A DNA stretch of 35,149 bases from positions 1 to 35,149 of the forward strand of contig JAJRSP010000099.1 of assembly GCA_024278775.1 (NCBI GenBank), read 5' to 3'. Shown one piece after another: positions 1 through 8,307 of the stretch. This DNA comes from Planctomycetota bacterium. Its GTDB lineage: Bacteria > Planctomycetota > Phycisphaerae > UBA1845. Position numbers and translations under genes: made by a program. Under the pieces are notes generated by a model. It did not search any database, was not told where the DNA came from, and saw only the letters and a list, made by a program, of their open reading frames with translations. Numbering within the stretch: position 1 is the stretch's first letter; every line of letters begins with the position of its first letter.

Positions 1-1189
1 CCTGGGTAAGAGCGAGCTCGAGGCGTTCCTGTTCGTGGCGTACGGTGTCCACCATAAAGGCTTGTCGTGCCACGCTCACCCGCTCCTTCATAAGCTTGTC
101 CAGTCTTGCCTGCAACGCCTTGGCGGTGATCTCCGCTTCGTTGCGTTCCCGTTCGAGCTGACGGCGCACGTGTTCTTTGTACAGCTTGGGGAGTTCCGCT
201 TCTCGCGCATCGAGAGCGGCCTGCAGCGATTTGATGTGTTCGATTCGATTTTTGATGGCCGGGTGGTTGGCACCACGTTCGAAACGTACGTCGGCCTCGG
301 CGGAATCTTCGTATGATGTGATGCGATCTAGGATGCGTTGCCGTTCCGGATCTTGCTGCCGGAAATGTTCGTACCCATCCGGGATAAGTTCGAGCACGTT
401 GTCGGTTTGCTGCTCCGAGTCGAGTGCCTTGAGCCTCGCAGTGGCGAGGGTGTTTTTCTGACGAATTTCCGTCAGCCGCTGATGAAGGTCCACGATACGC
501 GCATTGATCGTCGCTTCAGGACCATCCGGTGATCCCATACCGTGGATCGCGGGAAGTTCTCGAAGCTCGGCATTTTTAGCTTCCAATTGAGATTCCAAGT
601 CCACCTGCACACTGCGCAGCGAACCGAGAATCTTTTCGTCCCATTGTCGTTTCTTGGCTTCGCGCTGACGCAGGTAGACGTCCAGCAGGCTATTGATGAT
701 GACCGCCATCTCCTTGGGAGCCTCGCCGACCATGCTGACCGATAGCGTGTAGGTGTTGTTGACAAACTCTATTTCCAGTTGTTTTACCAACTCTTCTTCT
801 GCATTGGGAGAGCGTACAATGGAAGGTAAGGAACGAACCTCCGGTCTGTTCAGGGTGGCCTGGATGACCGCCGGACTGACCATGGCCTGGGCTTCCGTCG
901 ACACATAGGCACGGTATTGGCGGGAGATGTCCGTTTCGGCATCGGCGAAGAGAATCGGACGAACCACCGGTGCGATGTGGACCAGCGCGCTGACTTCGTA
1001 TTCCGGTGCCAGGTAGGTCCAGATTACCGACACCGATACCGACGCCACACCGAGCGTCGTGAGCAAGATCATCAACCACCGCCGCCGTAGAGCTCCGAGA
1101 ATGAACGCGGGTACAGCATCCGATGAACCACCACCCATGTCGGTCGGTTGGTTCATCTGCGCTACATCGATGTCTACGCTGTCCGGCAT
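1..1189 (-). CDS. Wzz/GumC-type polysaccharide chain-length determinant, 3' end outside window
   Basis: The reverse complement gives 396 uninterrupted codons from ATG at 1189 to the window edge, so the C-terminus is missing. A short cytoplasmic N-terminus ending in LRRRW precedes a hydrophobic segment at about residues 38-60. A periplasmic region (APEYEVSALVHI, then AEEELVKQLEIEFVNNTYTLSVS) follows, then a long Glu/Lys/Arg-rich coiled-coil stretch. That is the layout of Wzz/GNVR-family inner-membrane proteins, which set the length of exported polysaccharides in Wzx/Wzy systems. A GAGGA ribosome site lies just before the ATG. Whether a tyrosine-kinase domain is fused at the C-terminus cannot be seen. 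The gene lies downstream of the exosortase on the same strand, 230 bp away, and presumably serves the polysaccharide genes on the other strand. Confidence 0.85.
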   Translation of the reverse strand, partial: MPDSVDIDVAQMNQPTDMGGGSSDAVPAFILGALRRRWLMILLTTLGVASVSVSVIWTYLAPEYEVSALVHIAPVVRPILFADAETDISRQYRAYVSTEAQAMVSPAVIQATLNRPEVRSLPSIVRSPNAEEELVKQLEIEFVNNTYTLSVSMVGEAPKEMAVIINSLLDVYLRQREAKKRQWDEKILGSLRSVQVDLESQLEAKNAELRELPAIHGMGSPDGPEATINARIVDLHQRLTEIRQKNTLATARLKALDSEQQTDNVLELIPDGYEHFRQQDPERQRILDRITSYEDSAEADVRFERGANHPAIKNRIEHIKSLQAALDAREAELPKLYKEHVRRQLERERNEAEITAKALQARLDKLMKERVSVARQAFMVDTVRHEQERLELALTQ

Positions 1190-1215
1190 GATTCCTCGCT
1201 GAGTACGTCCAAGCA

Positions 1216-1307
1216 CCCCGGGATTATCGTCCCGCTACTACTGTGAGTCGAGCGGGACCCGGCCAGAATAGCAGCGTCCCCATATCCCTCACGGCGACCT
1301 CTGCTAT
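1216..1307 (-). promoter_or_regulatory. Inverted repeats in the leader of the Wzz-like gene
   Basis: The 230-bp gap before the Wzz-like gene holds nested inverted repeats. TCCCGCT (1230-1236) can pair with AGCGGGA (1251-1257), or its TCCCG part can pair with CGGGA (1219-1223); the two pairings exclude each other. ATAGCAG (1268-1274) and CTGCTAT (1301-1307) form another pair. No U-tract follows, so this is not a plain intrinsic terminator. An mRNA leader with alternative folds is possible but unproven. Confidence 0.3.
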
Positions 1308-1419
1308 CTACAGGCGATCAAAACCGGGCCGCACCTCTCTGGTTCCGATAATATCTGTGCGCTAGGTGAATAATGACGCATTTTCCATCTGACGAATCTG
1401 CTACCGCCATCGAGCATGA

Positions 1420-2388
1420 TCACTCCGGTTGGCGTGGGGGCGTCAGTTTGGCGAGCAGCCAGAGTTCCAGCAGGATGAGGCCTATCGCCACCGGCATCAT
1501 CACCATCCCCATCACATCGTGCATGTTGTCGTGCGCGAGCCATTCATATTTGGTCCCATACAGGAGGGCCGTGGCCACCACACGGACGATGTTGCAAGCG
1601 ACGGCGATGGGTAGACTCGATAGCACGATCGTGACTTTCTGCCAGTTGGGACGCCGAACCAGGTAAGCCACGACGCCGGACACCATGAGAAAGGCGAGGG
1701 CCATTCGTAGTCCGCTGCAGGCTTCGGCCACCGCGATCTGCCGTCCGTTGATCTCCAGGATATGGCCCCAACGTACGACTGGGATCCCGAAAACTTCCAG
1801 GGTGATGGCCGAGAGGTAGGCGACGAATTTCTGCAACGGTAGCATGACGGCATTGTGTATGCGGCCGGGCAGTGGGACCGCCAATATCAGAAACACCATC
1901 GGGAACCAAAAATGCTTGTATCCCCGCCAACCCAACAGTGTCATGACCAGGCCGCTGGCGCAGACGACGAGGCCGAAGTTTTGTAGCGAAGCGTAGAAGT
2001 AGTAGTTTCCGAGTAGGTTTGCGATCACGCCGAGCATGAACACACCCACGCCGCGCCAGTCGAACGTCAGAGGGAACGTCGCCAGCGTGTGCCGTCGCAC
2101 GGCGACCATGTACACGACGGCGGCGGGGACGAGCTGGCCCGCGCTGTAGTCGGGGTTGTGCTGCCAGACGCGCCGGAGGTCTGCGAGGCTGTGCCAAAAG
2201 GCCCAAATGAAGATGGCCCCCATGATGCCGACGAGGGACCACGCTTTGATTCCCCAGCCGGGCGGCAGGGCGTTTGTAACGCTTCGTGACTCGTGGTCAT
2301 CCCATACGCACAACGCGGTCTGTGATCCGGACGCAGCGGTCCCCCTCTGGCGTGTCGGCGTGTTGTCGTCGTCACGGCTATCTGTCAT
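1420..2388 (-). CDS. Exosortase (EpsH/XrtA-like superfamily transpeptidase)
   Basis: The 322-residue polytopic membrane protein carries the exosortase signature. AEACSGLR places the nucleophilic Cys at 224, LPIAVACNIVRV places the catalytic Arg at 269, and MHDVMG places the His at 290, each in or beside hydrophobic segments. Exosortases cut C-terminal PEP-CTERM-type sorting tags at the inner membrane, and their genes typically sit beside exopolysaccharide loci, as here. About 45 polar residues precede the first hydrophobic segment at around 50-66. The ribosome site before 2388 is weak, so a later start is possible. The gene diverges from the EpsI-like gene at 3187 and is followed by the Wzz-like gene on its own strand. 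No PEP-CTERM protein is visible in the window. The family call is strong; the Xrt subtype is not determined. Confidence 0.92.
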   Translation of the reverse strand: MTDSRDDDNTPTRQRGTAASGSQTALCVWDDHESRSVTNALPPGWGIKAWSLVGIMGAIFIWAFWHSLADLRRVWQHNPDYSAGQLVPAAVVYMVAVRRHTLATFPLTFDWRGVGVFMLGVIANLLGNYYFYASLQNFGLVVCASGLVMTLLGWRGYKHFWFPMVFLILAVPLPGRIHNAVMLPLQKFVAYLSAITLEVFGIPVVRWGHILEINGRQIAVAEACSGLRMALAFLMVSGVVAYLVRRPNWQKVTIVLSSLPIAVACNIVRVVATALLYGTKYEWLAHDNMHDVMGMVMMPVAIGLILLELWLLAKLTPPRQPE

Positions 2389-3186
2389 ACACCCACTCTG
2401 TCATGCGTCCGCTGTATTCGTTCCGAAACGCCGCGTGCGATTGTTTGTCGCGACGATCCCGTCGTCGCGTCTACAGGATCGACGCTTCGGTATGGATCGG
2501 CAATACGGCGGTGCCATCGTGCGGCGGTTCCTCAATTTCGGGCTTCGCCGAGTGGGCAATGGCCCCGTGAGGTGCCTTGCCTATTCGTGGATGATGGAAG
2601 CATCCCGGCGTGTCTTCAGGGGGATGTTTCAACCAGGCATGCGTGGATGCCGATAACATAGGCTCGGACTGCCGAATGTTTCGGGCGGTTTCTCACGCTT
2701 GATCCTGGCTGGTCTCGTTGGGGCATCGGCTGGCTGGAGTGTCTCTGAGCCATCTTTCCGAGATTGTTTGGATGAGGTGGGGCGCACCACAGGCTTGGAG
2801 GCTGGCCAGTTCGCTAGAATGGTTGTAAGTTATTTGTTTTCAATCGGATGCGTTCCGTTTTGGTGAGCACCCGACGGGGACGGAGTCTGCCCGGAACGAG
2901 TCACGGGTGCGCCGGCCCCCGGTGTTAAGGTCCCATATTTCCTGACTTCCGGACGACATGGGGATCATGGTCGGGGCGGGTGTTGGCCAGGGCATCAATG
3001 GGGTAACCTCTCCCTCTCCGTAGCGTTGTTTCGGGTCAAACGGAGTGTTGGGTTATTGCCAGGTGGTCTTGTCTGCGGCGTGGTCAGACGTGCGAATTCG
3101 GACCGTCGTGCGTGGGAAGATGGACTGTTGGACGATCGGGGCGTGAACGTACGTTGAGCGACTGTAGACGGTACGGAGGCACGCGG
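2389..3186. other. Gene-poor divergent region between exosortase and EpsI-like genes
   Basis: About 800 bp with no reading frame that has a credible start and protein-like composition. It separates the leftward exosortase gene from the rightward polysaccharide operon and so probably contains promoters for both. I found no -35/-10 pair good enough to name. Small inverted repeats are present, such as GGCAT..ATGCC at about 2637-2652. No T-tract terminator was seen. Confidence 0.5.
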
Positions 3187-3189
3187 GTG
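3175..3189 (+). promoter_or_regulatory. Shine-Dalgarno site deciding a GTG start
   Basis: GGAGG at 3175-3179 lies 7 nt before GTG at 3187. This favours 3187 as the start of the EpsI-like gene over the in-frame ATG at 3112, whose extra 25 residues are Arg-rich and unlike the family. Confidence 0.6.
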
Positions 3190-3870
3190 AGCGTGGTGGC
3201 GTGCGGCCTGATGCTGCTTGGCGTCGGTGTCGTCAACCATTGGGCTCACCAGGTGTGGGTGGCGGCTTCGGACGTGGCGGTGGCGTTGGACCGACCGCTG
3301 TCAGCGATACCGCTTCGAATCGGCACGTGGGAAGGCGTGGATGTTCCCCTGGATGAGGGGGTAGCCCGAATTACCGGCGCGGATGACTATATCAACCGTA
3401 GCTATGTCGACAGGCGCTCGAACGGTTTGATTTCTCTTTACGTCGCGTATTCCGCTCGCCCGGTGAAGATGGCGGGACATCGACCTCAGGTTTGTTATCC
3501 CGCGAATGGGTGGCGCCTCAAGCGAACGGAGTCTGATACGCTGACGCTCAGCGACGGCGCGGAGTTGAAGTTTTTGGTTCATCAGTTTACGCGTCGTGCG
3601 GTTTGGGCTGAGGGTATTGCGGTTTTGAATTATTATGTGTTGGCCGGACAACATACGACCGACTGGACGGATTTTAGAGGTCTTAGCTGGCGGCGTCCCA
3701 ACCTCACGCGTGATGTGAGCCACTATGTGGCGCAGGTACAGGTTGCGAGTGGTTGCGACGATACGGGGGACTGCGCCGAAGCGGAGCGCCGGGTCAGGCG
3801 TTTTGCGGGGGAGGTGGCACCAATCGTGGATGCGATGCTCCCCGGAGTGACGGCCTCCAGCGATCGTTGA
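3187..3870 (+). CDS. epsI: EpsI/DUF3485-family exosortase-associated protein
   Basis: From the GTG at 3187 the protein is 227 residues. A hydrophobic N-terminal anchor (about residues 3-20, VVACGLMLLGVGVV) is followed by a soluble domain with IGTWEG (about 45-50), DDYINRSY, and GHRPQVCYPANGW (about 97-109). The IGxWxG and H-x-P-x-x-CYP-x-x-GW signatures mark the EpsI/DUF3485 family, which is either fused to exosortases or encoded next to them. Its exact role is unsettled, but it accompanies exosortase/exopolysaccharide systems. Here it is a separate gene, opposite in strand to the exosortase, and heads the long plus-strand operon. The next gene follows after 47 bp. Confidence 0.85.
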   Translation: MSVVACGLMLLGVGVVNHWAHQVWVAASDVAVALDRPLSAIPLRIGTWEGVDVPLDEGVARITGADDYINRSYVDRRSNGLISLYVAYSARPVKMAGHRPQVCYPANGWRLKRTESDTLTLSDGAELKFLVHQFTRRAVWAEGIAVLNYYVLAGQHTTDWTDFRGLSWRRPNLTRDVSHYVAQVQVASGCDDTGDCAEAERRVRRFAGEVAPIVDAMLPGVTASSDR

Positions 3871-3917
3871 GTATGGGTGACTGCGGGTAGGGTCTGATCA
3901 CCGAGGAGTTTTTCGAG

Positions 3918-4688
3918 ATGAAAGTTGCTATTTTGGCCGGAGGAAAAGGTTCCCGTCTCGCAGAAGAGACGGAGGTCAAACCCAAGCCGATGGTGGAGAT
4001 TGGGGGACATCCGATCTTGTGGCATATCATGGCGCACTATGCCCACTACGGGTTCAACGATTTTGCGATTGCGCTGGGTTACAAGGGCGAAATCATCAAG
4101 CGGTTCATGGTGGATTACTGTGCGATCAGCGGTGATCTCAGTGTGGACCTGGGCGAAGGGCGTGTGTCGATCCACGAGGGCGATCGACCCCAATGGAAAG
4201 TGGATTTGATTGACACGGGTCAAGAAACGCTCACGGGTGGGCGGATCAAGCGGCTTCAACCCTACATTGGTAATCAGACATTCATGTTGACCTGGGGCGA
4301 TGGTGTGTCGGATGTCGATCTGAAGGCGTTGCTGGCCTTTCATCGGGCGCACGGAAAACTGGCCACACTGACGGCTGTGCGTCCCCCGGCCCGGTACGGT
4401 CGACTCACGCTTGACGGCGACCGGATCACGCTCTTTGAAGAGAAGCCGCAGATCGGAGAAGGATGGATCAACGGGGCCTTTTTTGTTCTCGAACCAGAGG
4501 TGTTCGATTACATCGAAGGAGATGATACGCAGTGGGAGCATGAGCCGCTCGAACGGCTAGCGGCCGACAAGCAGTTGATGGCGTACAAACATAACGCCTT
4601 CTGGCAGTGCATGGATACACTGCGTGAGAAGCACATTTTGGAAACGCTGTGGGAATCAGGCCATGCCCCTTGGAAGGTGTGGAGTTGA
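3918..4688 (+). CDS. rfbF: Glucose-1-phosphate cytidylyltransferase
   Basis: A full-length 256-residue RfbF-type nucleotidyltransferase. The N-terminal LAGGKGSRLAEET and VKPKPMVEIGG carry the nucleotide-binding loop and the KPMV Lys. WGDGVSDVD (about 126-134) supplies the metal-binding Asp residues, and WINGAFFVLEPEVFDYI is typical of the family. It would convert CTP and glucose-1-phosphate to CDP-glucose in the cytoplasm, the entry to CDP-deoxysugar or branched-sugar pathways. GAGGAG at 3903-3908 is well placed for ATG 3918. The usual partner RfbG (CDP-glucose 4,6-dehydratase) is not recognisable nearby. The next gene is a different SDR, followed by C-methyltransferase-like genes. Confidence 0.93.
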   Translation: MKVAILAGGKGSRLAEETEVKPKPMVEIGGHPILWHIMAHYAHYGFNDFAIALGYKGEIIKRFMVDYCAISGDLSVDLGEGRVSIHEGDRPQWKVDLIDTGQETLTGGRIKRLQPYIGNQTFMLTWGDGVSDVDLKALLAFHRAHGKLATLTAVRPPARYGRLTLDGDRITLFEEKPQIGEGWINGAFFVLEPEVFDYIEGDDTQWEHEPLERLAADKQLMAYKHNAFWQCMDTLREKHILETLWESGHAPWKVWS

Positions 4689-4797
4689 GCTATGGGCATC
4701 CTCGGACGGGTGTCCGTTCCGTGTGGGTATCGGGGTGGGTCTCGGGCCAAGACCGGTTGGGTAACGGCTTCGAAGATAGCAAAAGGGAGTCTTCCGT

Positions 4798-5871
4798 ATG
4801 AAAGTACTTGTGACCGGGCATGATGGCTATATCGGGACCGTGTTGGTTCCGATGTTCCTAGAGGCGGGGCATGAGGTGGTCGGACTGGACAGCTTCTTGT
4901 TTGAAGAATGTGTCTTTGGCGATGACGGGCCTCCGGTGCCGTCGTTGCGGAAGGATGTTCGTGATCTGGAGCCTGCGGATCTGGAATCCTTCGATGCGGT
5001 GGTGCATCTCGCCGGTATCTCGAATGACCCGCTCGGAGATCTGAATCCCGACTGCACCTACGACATCAACCACATTGGTTCGATGCATCTGGCCAAGCTG
5101 GCGAAGCAGGCGGGTGTGGGTCGGTTCCTGTTTTCCTCCTCATGCAGTACGTACGGTGCCGGCGGTATGGATGATATTCTTGATGAGCAGGCTCCGTTTC
5201 GACCCGTGACCCCGTATGGGGAGTCGAAGGTGTTGGTGGAGCGGGACCTTGCGGTTATGGCTGACGATACGTTTTGCCCGACCTACCTTCGCAACGCCAC
5301 GGCGTATGGGGTGTCGCCGCGATTGCGGGGCGATCTGGTAGTGAACAATCTCGTGGGGTTCGCCTACACGACGGGCCGCGTGTTCCTAAAGAGTGACGGC
5401 ACGCCCTGGCGTCCGGTGGTGCATATCGCGGATATTTCGCGGGCGTTCCTGGCGGTGTTGGAGGCGCCGCGCGAACTGGTTCACAATGAGGCGTTCAACG
5501 TGGGTCGGGACGAAGACAACTACCAGATTCGTGAGATTGCCGACATGGTCCAGGAGGTCGTGCCGGATAGTCGCGTGGAGTATGCCGAGGGAGCCGGTCC
5601 GGACAAGCGATGCTACCGTGGAGATTTCGGCAAGATCAAACGTGTCCTGCCGAAGTTTCAACCGGCCTGGACAGTCCGCACCGGGATCGAAGAGTTGTAC
5701 GAAGTCTACCGGGCGAACAAGCTGACTATCGAGCAGTTGGAGGGGTCGCGATATCTTCGTATCAAACACATCCGAAAATTGATGGCCGCCGATCGCATTG
5801 ACGATTCGCTGCGGTGGAAGAATCCGTGTTGTGGGGACGCGGCGGCCCCAGAGAAAGGTGTGGCGACGTGA
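4798..5871 (+). CDS. NAD-dependent epimerase/dehydratase (extended SDR) acting on a nucleotide sugar
   Basis: The 357-residue extended SDR has the Rossmann motif VTGHDGYIG (Gly7, Gly10, Gly13). SSSCSTYG lies at about 113-120 and the catalytic YGESK at Tyr140/Lys144, with [11 protein letters not shown] typical of sugar epimerases. The C-terminus contains [15 protein letters not shown]. It sits between rfbF and three methyltransferases, so a CDP-hexose substrate is likely. It may replace or complement RfbG, but it is not recognisably a 4,6-dehydratase. AAGGGAG at 4783-4789 precedes the ATG by 8 nt. The stop codon overlaps the next start (TGATG), implying coupled translation. The exact reaction is unknown. 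Confidence 0.85.
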   Translation: MKVLVTGHDGYIGTVLVPMFLEAGHEVVGLDSFLFEECVFGDDGPPVPSLRKDVRDLEPADLESFDAVVHLAGISNDPLGDLNPDCTYDINHIGSMHLAKLAKQAGVGRFLFSSSCSTYGAGGMDDILDEQAPFRPVTPYGESKVLVERDLAVMADDTFCPTYLRNATAYGVSPRLRGDLVVNNLVGFAYTTGRVFLKSDGTPWRPVVHIADISRAFLAVLEAPRELVHNEAFNVGRDEDNYQIREIADMVQEVVPDSRVEYAEGAGPDKRCYRGDFGKIKRVLPKFQPAWTVRTGIEELYEVYRANKLTIEQLEGSRYLRIKHIRKLMAADRIDDSLRWKNPCCGDAAAPEKGVAT

Positions 5872-7124
5872 TGACTGCTTCTACGCTGAGTTGCCGATCG
5901 TGCGGTGATACCCAACTGGCTCCGGTTCTCCATTTGGGAGAGACGCCGTTGGCCGACCGTCTGCTGACGGAGTCCATGCTGACGGAGCCGGAACCGATGT
6001 TCCCGCTTACCTTGCATTATTGCGCCCGGTGTGGGCTCGTGCAGATTGCCGAGTGCGTCGCGCCGGAGCAGCTTTTTTGCGAGGACTATCCGTACTATTC
6101 CTCCTTTTCCGATGCATTGCTGAAGCACTCGCGGGACAACGTCGTGGAGCTGATCGAGCGGCGCAAACTAGGGGCGGATAGCCTGGCCGTTGAGTTGGCG
6201 AGCAATGACGGTTACCTCCTGAAGAACTTTGTCGAGCACGGCATTCCCGTATTGGGAATTGATCCGGCGGATGGTCCGGCCAAGGCCGCGCAGGACGCGG
6301 GCGTGGAGACGATGTGTACGTTCTTTACTGAGCCACTCGCCAGGGAGTTGGTGTCCGGCGGGCGGCGGGCGGATGTCATCATTGGCAACAATGTCTTGGC
6401 GCATGTGCCCGACCTCAATGGGTTTGTGGGCGGTATCAAGATTCTGCTGAAGGAAGACGGCGTGGCGGTGATCGAAGTGCCCTACGTCAAAGACCTTATC
6501 GATCATTGCGAATTCGACACGATATATCACGAACACCTGTGCTACTTTTCGGTCACGGCGTTGCGGCACTTGTTCGCACGGCATGACCTGTCGCTGAATG
6601 ATGTCCGTCGCCTTCCGATTCATGGCGGGTCGCTCCGGCTTTTCGTGGGACACAAGAAGGAGGTCAGTCCGGCGGTGGAGGCGCTGTGGGACGAAGAGCG
6701 AGCCGCCGGAGTGAATGAGGTACGGTACTATGAAGACTTCGCGCAGCGGGTCGAGCAGATACGCGTGTCGTTGTGGGAACTGCTTCGGGGGTTGAAGGCC
6801 GACGGCCGGCGCATTGCGGCTTACGGGGCCGCCGCGAAAGGGGCGACGCTGATCAATTACGTGGGGATCGGCACGGAACTCATTGACTTTGTGGTGGACC
6901 GCAATACGCACAAACAGGGTCGGTTCATGCCGGGTCAACACCTCCCGATTCATTCGTGCGAGACGCTGCTCAGCGAACGACCGGATTATTGTCTGATGCT
7001 GGCATGGAACTTCGCGGACGAAATCATGAGTCAACAGGCGGCCTATCTCGATGGCGGCGGCAGGTTTATTGTCCCCGTGCCCACGCCGCGAATTATCGGT
7101 GACGGCATTTCGGGGAGCGATTGA
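5871..7124 (+). CDS. Sugar C-methyltransferase (TylC3/NovU/TcaB9-like)
   Basis: From ATG 5871 the protein is 417 residues, the usual length for this class. An N-terminal zinc-binding module has paired cysteines (C8, C11, C51, C54). A SAM-binding core follows with VELASNDGYLL (about 107-117) and GIPVLGIDPAD, then NVLAHVPD and the Y219-H-E-H222 motif. The C-terminal domain contains AYGAAAKGATLINY. In the characterised relative TcaB9, the equivalent YHEH residues are catalytic, supporting methylation at C3 of a 4-keto nucleotide sugar. An in-frame ATG at 5814 is rejected because it lies inside the SDR gene. It overlaps the SDR stop by one base and is followed by two paralogues. Confidence 0.88.
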   Translation: MTASTLSCRSCGDTQLAPVLHLGETPLADRLLTESMLTEPEPMFPLTLHYCARCGLVQIAECVAPEQLFCEDYPYYSSFSDALLKHSRDNVVELIERRKLGADSLAVELASNDGYLLKNFVEHGIPVLGIDPADGPAKAAQDAGVETMCTFFTEPLARELVSGGRRADVIIGNNVLAHVPDLNGFVGGIKILLKEDGVAVIEVPYVKDLIDHCEFDTIYHEHLCYFSVTALRHLFARHDLSLNDVRRLPIHGGSLRLFVGHKKEVSPAVEALWDEERAAGVNEVRYYEDFAQRVEQIRVSLWELLRGLKADGRRIAAYGAAAKGATLINYVGIGTELIDFVVDRNTHKQGRFMPGQHLPIHSCETLLSERPDYCLMLAWNFADEIMSQQAAYLDGGGRFIVPVPTPRIIGDGISGSD

Positions 7125-8305
7125 TGTCCACAATACACACCTGCCCCAATTGTCTTACGGCCGGCATGGACGTGTTCTATGAGTCGAAGCGAATCCCGGT
7201 GCATAGCTGCATGATGCTCGACCGTCGTGAGCAGGCGGAGGCGTTCCCCACGCGCGATCTCGCGTTGGGATTCTGCGGTGCCTGTGGGTTTGTGTCGAAC
7301 GTGCAGTTTGACGCTTCGGTGCAGAAATACGCGGTGGGGTATGAGGAGCAGCAATCGTTCTCTCCGCGTTTTCGAGAGTTTCAGAGTGAGATGATCGCGG
7401 GTTTGATCGAGCGATACGACTTGCATGGCAAGGATGTGGTTGAGATTGGGTGTGGGAAGGGTGATTTTCTGGTCGAGCTGTGTGAGGCGGGCCGTAACCG
7501 CGGCGTGGGCATTGATCCGGCCTGTGACCCGGAACGCATGTCGGGGCGCGGCGGTGGTCTCGTCCGGTTCGAGGCGGAACTCTATTCGGATCAACATGCG
7601 GATTTGCCGTGCGATTTTCTCTGCTGCCGTCATACGCTCGAACACATTCACCCGACGAATGATTTTATACGCCGGATGCGTGAGGTGGTGGGCGACCGGA
7701 GTGAGATGGTCGTTTTTTTCGAGGTGCCGGCCGTCGAGCGGGTTCTCACCGAGGAAGCGTTCTGGGATATCTACTACGAGCACTGCTCCTATTTTAGTCT
7801 GGGTTCGTTGGCTCGTGTGTTTCGAGCGAACCGTTTCGACATCGTGGAGTTGGTCGCTGATTTTGATGACCAGTATCTGTTGATCGTTGCCCGGCCGACG
7901 GACGGTGTCACCGAGGCGACCCTCCCGCCCGAGGATGATCTGGCTACGTTGGCCGGAGACGTCGCGACATTTCGAGACGGCGTACGCAAGACCATCGACG
8001 GTTGGCGATCACGGCTGATGGACTTCCACGAAAAGGGGAAACGGGTTGTGGTGTGGGGTTCCAGTTCCAAGTGCGTGTCGTTTCTCTGTTCGATGGGGGC
8101 TGAGGTGAAGATCGACGCCGTGGTAGACATCAACCCCTTCCGGCAGGGCAAGTGGCTTGCGGGTGTCGGACAGCAAGTCGTCGCTCCGGAGACGCTGCGT
8201 GATCTGGCACCGGATGTCGTGGTGGCCATGAATCCGATCTATTGCGAAGAAATCAGACGAGATTTGGATACCCTGAACGTTTCCGCCGAGTTGCTGGCCG
8301 TTTAG
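7124..8305 (+). CDS. Zinc-finger class I SAM methyltransferase, second of three in tandem
   Basis: This 393-residue protein has the same architecture as its upstream neighbour. Zn cysteines are C7, C10, C51 and C54; the SAM motif is VVEIGCGKGDFL (about 105-116); CCRHTLEHIHP follows; and the C-terminal domain contains WGSSSKCVSFL. The catalytic-loop motif is YYEH (217-220), so the first His of the classical YHEH is Tyr while Glu and the last His remain. It is clearly closer to the third paralogue, as shown by FSPRFR, YDLHGKDV and RGVGIDP. The ATG at 7124 overlaps the previous stop (TGATG). It is probably a nucleotide-sugar methyltransferase or related branching enzyme; whether it is C- or O-directed is not determined. 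Confidence 0.78.
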   Translation: MSTIHTCPNCLTAGMDVFYESKRIPVHSCMMLDRREQAEAFPTRDLALGFCGACGFVSNVQFDASVQKYAVGYEEQQSFSPRFREFQSEMIAGLIERYDLHGKDVVEIGCGKGDFLVELCEAGRNRGVGIDPACDPERMSGRGGGLVRFEAELYSDQHADLPCDFLCCRHTLEHIHPTNDFIRRMREVVGDRSEMVVFFEVPAVERVLTEEAFWDIYYEHCSYFSLGSLARVFRANRFDIVELVADFDDQYLLIVARPTDGVTEATLPPEDDLATLAGDVATFRDGVRKTIDGWRSRLMDFHEKGKRVVVWGSSSKCVSFLCSMGAEVKIDAVVDINPFRQGKWLAGVGQQVVAPETLRDLAPDVVVAMNPIYCEEIRRDLDTLNVSAELLAV

Positions 8306-8307
8306 TT

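Noticed and set aside
2156..2656. 166-codon plus-strand frame in the exosortase upstream region
   Set aside because: Half of it is antisense to the exosortase gene and its composition (many Arg, Cys, Ser) is not protein-like.
3723..4541. 272-codon minus-strand open frame
   Set aside because: Antisense to the end of the EpsI-like gene and most of rfbF; no motif or ribosome site.
6168..7133. 321-codon minus-strand open frame
   Set aside because: Antisense to the C-methyltransferase gene, whose zinc and SAM motifs are clear; the shadow has none.
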